Of a DNA stretch of 64,000 bases, positions 60,022 to 64,000 are shown piece after piece. How positions within the stretch are numbered: position 1 is the first letter of the stretch; every line of letters starts with the position of its first letter. A program made the translations under genes and the position numbers. Origin of the DNA: Acanthacorydalis orientalis (Eukaryota; Arthropoda; Insecta; Megaloptera; Corydalidae); NCBI GenBank assembly GCA_034766995.1, contig CM068323.1, forward strand, positions 24,450,346 through 24,514,345, written 5' to 3'. Below the pieces are notes generated by a model. The model worked only from the letters and a program-made list of their open reading frames with translations. It ran no database searches and was not told the DNA's origin.

Positions 60022-60825
60022 ATGTGATAATATCAATGAAAGATGATAACGAAAGTGTCGCGAATTTCTGTATTGTGAACAAAAATATATCTGTTTCTAG
60101 TACAATGCATAATTAATAATTCAGGGTTGACTGATACATTTTTTTATTTTTGAATATTATCAGTTTCGATATTTATGCCATCATAAAGTATAATTTTTTA
60201 ATTATTCTGAAACTACTGCATTTTTGATATATATATATATGTAAGTGTGTGTGTGTGTGGGTGTGGATGGGTGTGTAAGATATCTTCATAACAAGATTGC
60301 CTATGATCATAGGATAAAATTTGATTTCGAATCTACTAGAAAGTCACAATTTTCACAATCTTCAATCAGCATCTTCAGTGCCAAAAATCCAACATTTTTC
60401 CTTCCTATATCTTGTTTACATTTTTCATTATATATAAATATATATATATATATATACCGTAAAACCTCACTAACCTATATTACATCGATGCACGGATATC
60501 GCATCAGTTTTATTCATCCGTTTTTTATAGGGTTCGCCAATCGTAATCTTTCTTGTTCACCACTCGTTCGAACCGTTTCTTTTAGGTGCGTTTCTTCTTC
60601 TGAACATTTTTTTTTTATTTCAGATCGGTAGGATTTGTAACGCATTCCGTTGAACGAAAATCTGGATATTTAATGCGAGGAGAAACGAATCTGATTTTTC
60701 TCTCATTCCGTTCAACAAAACGGATCGTAAATGTATATAACTTTGTAACATGTTATAAACATATATTTTTTAACTTATTTCCTTTGATGTATTATTCTTT
60801 TATACAGACTGAATGTACATGTTTG

Positions 60826-60831
<6 letters not shown>
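60022..60831. other. AT-rich non-coding stretch
   Basis: No gene is recognised. A (GT)n run lies at 60,244-60,258. A 128-codon frame (60,245-60,631) crosses simple sequence and lacks any known domain. Confidence 0.35.

Positions 60832-60894
<63 letters not shown>
60832..60894. repeat. (TA)n microsatellite
   Basis: A TA run of about 63 bp. Confidence 0.95.
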
Positions 60895-60900
<6 letters not shown>

Positions 60901-61213
60901 GCATACATGCATATTTCTTTCTCAGGTTTCAATTCATGTTTCAACTAAGTTGTATATCAACTGTATTATAAATTATTCTTGTTTCACTATGACAAATAAT
61001 TATCACAATTATACTTTCAATTCACAAACAATAATAGACATGTGAATAGTATAGTCATAGACGGTTCGCGTTCCAATCAACCTTATATGAGAGAAATGTC
61101 AGGGAAAATGTATGTGTAATAAACTTGATATTAATGGAACATGTTCGTTTTATACGTCCAATAACATCATTATATTTATCATTTCTATCAAATGGATTAT
61201 AAATACATATATC

Positions 61214-61276
<63 letters not shown>

Positions 61277-61539
61277 TTATTTTAAATGGGAGATACAAAC
61301 TGTTAAGTACAATTCTAATTAATGGGAAAGACACCTGAAAATAATTAATTTTATTCGATTACAAACGTAAATATAATTAATTAACAAGTAATTTATTCGA
61401 CTAAATATTAATTTTATTATGAATTATTTAAAATATTTCCCAGAAAATGTGAACTGCGTGGTTTATAATTAATTATTTAAACGAGTAATTTTTAATTTGA
61501 TTCACTGATCTGTAATAAAAGATACAAATATTATATATA

Positions 61540-61544
<5 letters not shown>
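60895..61544. other. AT-rich non-coding stretch
   Basis: No gene is seen. A TA array (61,220-61,261) runs into (GT)n to about 61,276. Confidence 0.5.

Positions 61545-61609
<65 letters not shown>
61545..61609. repeat. (TA)n microsatellite
   Basis: A TA run of about 65 bp. Another of about 43 bp lies at 62,037-62,079. Confidence 0.95.
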
Positions 61610-61612
<3 letters not shown>

Positions 61613-62032
61613 GAGATTACGGAGACTAGTTTATTTATTTTCGAAAGCCAGTTGTGCTACAGAATATAATAAGCTCAATTAATTAATTGGTGTACAAGCC
61701 ATATTACATATAAGAGTCTATAGTTTAAATTAAATTATTGAATATAAATTATATTTAACTTTATAATTTTTGTTATTATTTATCGAGTATATAAACAAAA
61801 TATAAGATGAGGTTTTTTTTTAATTTTCGTAGAAAAAATAGATAGGAATATAAAAAAGAGAGACTACTTAATTTACTAAAGGATATCACTAGGATGATCA
61901 CTTGAAAATTTGGAATTGAATTTCATGTCTCTTAAACTCTAATTAACATTCAGACTAATTTAAATAAAATGATCAGACAAATGTAATGTTCAAGTTTTTC
62001 AAAACTCTTTAGAAAGTTTTAAACTATTACTT

Positions 62033-62081
<49 letters not shown>

Positions 62082-62249
62082 CATTAAACGTTTAATTTAT
62101 TGCTTCATTTAATGAATAACATGCTTTCATACATTTGTAAGAGCCCATATATGAATCCTTATAAGGTATAATTCATAAATTGAGCTTAACAAGTTAAATG
62201 CTGTTATTTATATAGTTATTAATAAGCGGTTTAAAAAAATCGTAAAGCA

Positions 62250-62250
<1 letters not shown>

Positions 62251-62312
<62 letters not shown>
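62251..62312. repeat. (TA)n microsatellite
   Basis: A TA run of about 62 bp, close to the 3' side of the minus-strand tRNA-like segment that follows. Confidence 0.95.
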
Positions 62313-62321
<9 letters not shown>

Positions 62322-62330
62322 GATCTATTT

Positions 62331-62390
62331 TGGGATATTCGAGTAGCGACCAGTTAAGCGTTCTACCGACATCTTAAGCCACCGAAACAA
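62331..62390 (-). pseudogene. Degenerate tRNA-like segment
   Basis: On the minus strand it reads GTTTCGGTGGCTTAAGATGT, then CGGTAGAACGCTTAACTGGT, then CGCTACTCGAATATCCCA. TGGCTTAAG...CGGTAGAACGC resembles the D-arm/A-box of a tRNA and CTCGAATATCC resembles the T-arm/B-box, but the distance between them is too short for a full tRNA. It could be a tRNA pseudogene or the head of a tRNA-derived SINE. No intact cloverleaf is present. Confidence 0.35.
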
Positions 62391-63039
62391 TCGTTTTCGT
62401 AATGTGAATTGCTTTTTTCCACATGTTTCTCTGAATGTCGTTATTCATATAAAAGAAAAGACCATGATTTACGAACTCTGTTCTTATATCGCATTTGCTT
62501 CATATATCTTGAGAATATTGGGTAAATACACACGTGTGAAATATTGTTCTGTTCGAGAAAGTTTTTTTTTATGAAGTGTGTTCGTTTCTGTTTTTACTGT
62601 GAGAGATCATTTTATTGGAGAGACGAATTTAAATAGTTTTTTTTAATGTGGATTCTGTTTCGATCGATAACGTCGCGTTTCATAATACTTAATGTTCACG
62701 GAATGAATGAATTTAACGTGTGCTTTTTTTTTAAAAAAAATATAGATATGTTTTATTTGTCGATGATAATCTATGAGGTTGCTTACGAACTAACAGTTTT
62801 GTGTGCAGGCGTAGGTCGTAGTTCAAAGTAATATTCTTTACAAAATTATGTAATCTGAGTGGAAGATAAAAGTAGAAAGTCGTTTTAAATTTCCTCAAGT
62901 CATTTTTTTCGAGTGATGTACTTACACAGTATCCACAACTATTTGAAATATTAAATAGATGCCTATAGGAATTGGAATGAATACTACACGAACTACATGA
63001 TTGAAATTTATATTTACATATGCATGCATACACACACAG

Positions 63040-63079
<40 letters not shown>

Positions 63080-63940
63080 TTATATGCACACACATATACA
63101 CCAAATTGTTATTAAAATGTTACATTTTAATACAAGAATAAATTCCATATCTGTTCGTGAAATATGTCTGTTGTATAAACTCTACGCATGAATATAGGTA
63201 GAACGCACTGCGTCCCTACTCAAGTTGTAACTGACACCTCGAACGAGCGCCCATGCGAGGTGGTATGAGACTTAACGTGGTATGAAGCCCAGCGAGGTGG
63301 TATTATAAGCGAAACCAGTAAAACAAAAGGAAACGAACGAGATACGACAACGGAATAACATCATTCTTCATAATTGTGTTTGTCTATACTAATTAACAGG
63401 AATATTTATTCATTGCTTGCCTATAGCCTTTAAGATAATTGAATCGTTTTTACTGAACTTTGAAAAGAGTGTTGCTAACATATAATAGTCGCACAATTAT
63501 CTATGTTATTTTTTTTTTAATATTCCTAATCTGATCTGAATCCAAACTGATTTAAACGAATATTACAGTGATATTCATTTTAAACATTCGTACAAAATGT
63601 CTGTATTATTTAAATCACTTAAACATCTTTTAATTAATTAACCAGCATGGAATTTTCATAAAGATGTGATAATATTTCTGTTCGATTTAAAATAACTAAC
63701 AATGAAAACGTAAATGAGCCAAAGTAAACATTCGAATGATTATAAAAGTATTCTAGAAGTCTTATTTACTTTCGAAAACTAAATATTTAGAAAACAAACA
63801 GATTTATGAACGAACGTAACACTTTGTGGCGTTTTTTGATGTCGTTTGTGATCGAAATGAAAAAATAATAAATAATGTCACACTTCATAAACCGTTCGTT
63901 TCGTATCGACGTGTCTTTTCTGTATATTTATTTTTCCCAG
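62391..63940. other. Non-coding stretch at right edge
   Basis: No gene is recognised. A compound (CA)n(TA)n lies at 63,030-63,079. GAGGTGGTATGAGA, ACGTGGTATGAAG and GCGAGGTGGTATTATAAG are three loosely repeated phrases within 63,255-63,310, inside a small CpG-richer patch (63,190-63,330). Confidence 0.4.
63911..63940 (+). promoter_or_regulatory. Possible splice acceptor near window end
   Basis: GTGTCTTTTCTGTATATTTA followed by TTTTTCCCAG is a long pyrimidine tract ending in CAG at 63,940. The next 60 bases to the window edge are open in one frame (reading CLSYRQIHFDFSDIIMIFK). This could be the start of an exon, but 60 bases are too few to judge. The following GTGTTT is a poor donor, so a second recursive site is less likely. 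Confidence 0.2.
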
Positions 63941-64000
63941 GTGTTTATCCTATCGACAAATACACTTTGACTTTTCGGATATCATAATGATTTTCAAAGA

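Overview
This window looks like nuclear DNA from an insect, and I see no intact protein-coding gene in it. The sequence is strongly AT-rich. It is broken up every 1-2 kb by long (TA)n arrays and by small islands where CpG is common. It carries degenerate mariner, hAT-like and non-LTR retrotransposon (LINE) remnants. An AT-rich background with CpG-rich islands would suit a hymenopteran, but that is inference. No species is claimed.

Layout. Bases 1-28,000 are non-coding DNA with microsatellites, CpG-richer islands, a short hAT-like element with a perfect 8-bp target duplication (22,345-22,675) and dispersed copies of a short repeat whose core resembles a hammerhead ribozyme. At 8,718-8,787 there is a branch-point-like CTAAT, a pyrimidine tract and TTTCAG fused directly to GTGAGT, with a second donor 37 nt downstream. 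That is the layout of a recursive splice site. It would fit the window lying inside a very long intron of a plus-strand gene.

Bases 28,900-49,250 are a complex of local repeats. In order they are: a 165-170 bp tandem duplication carrying perfect hairpins (29,010-29,385); a leader sequence followed by a tandem array of about seven 335-374 bp units (30,807-33,520); a 5.6 kb palindrome with 2.5 kb arms (33,521-39,129) whose outer ends coincide with the ends of two inverted, inactivated mariner copies; a 3.2 kb direct duplication (39,430-42,639 and 42,853-46,029); a small minisatellite; and a 500-580 bp tandem array (47,630-49,240). The inner palindrome arms, the direct duplication and the tandem array share blocks, so they are rearranged pieces of one local repeat family.

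Bases 49,250-64,000 return to AT-rich non-coding DNA. They hold a broken LINE 3' half (51,709-53,027), a separate reverse-transcriptase fragment (54,651-54,728), a 166-bp tandem duplication (59,695-60,021), a degenerate tRNA-like segment (62,331-62,390) and a possible splice acceptor near the right edge (63,940).

The parts do not form a pathway. If the locus is transcribed as an intron, the palindrome would fold into a long double-stranded RNA and the recursive site would be used in removing the intron. Both ideas are hypotheses from sequence alone.
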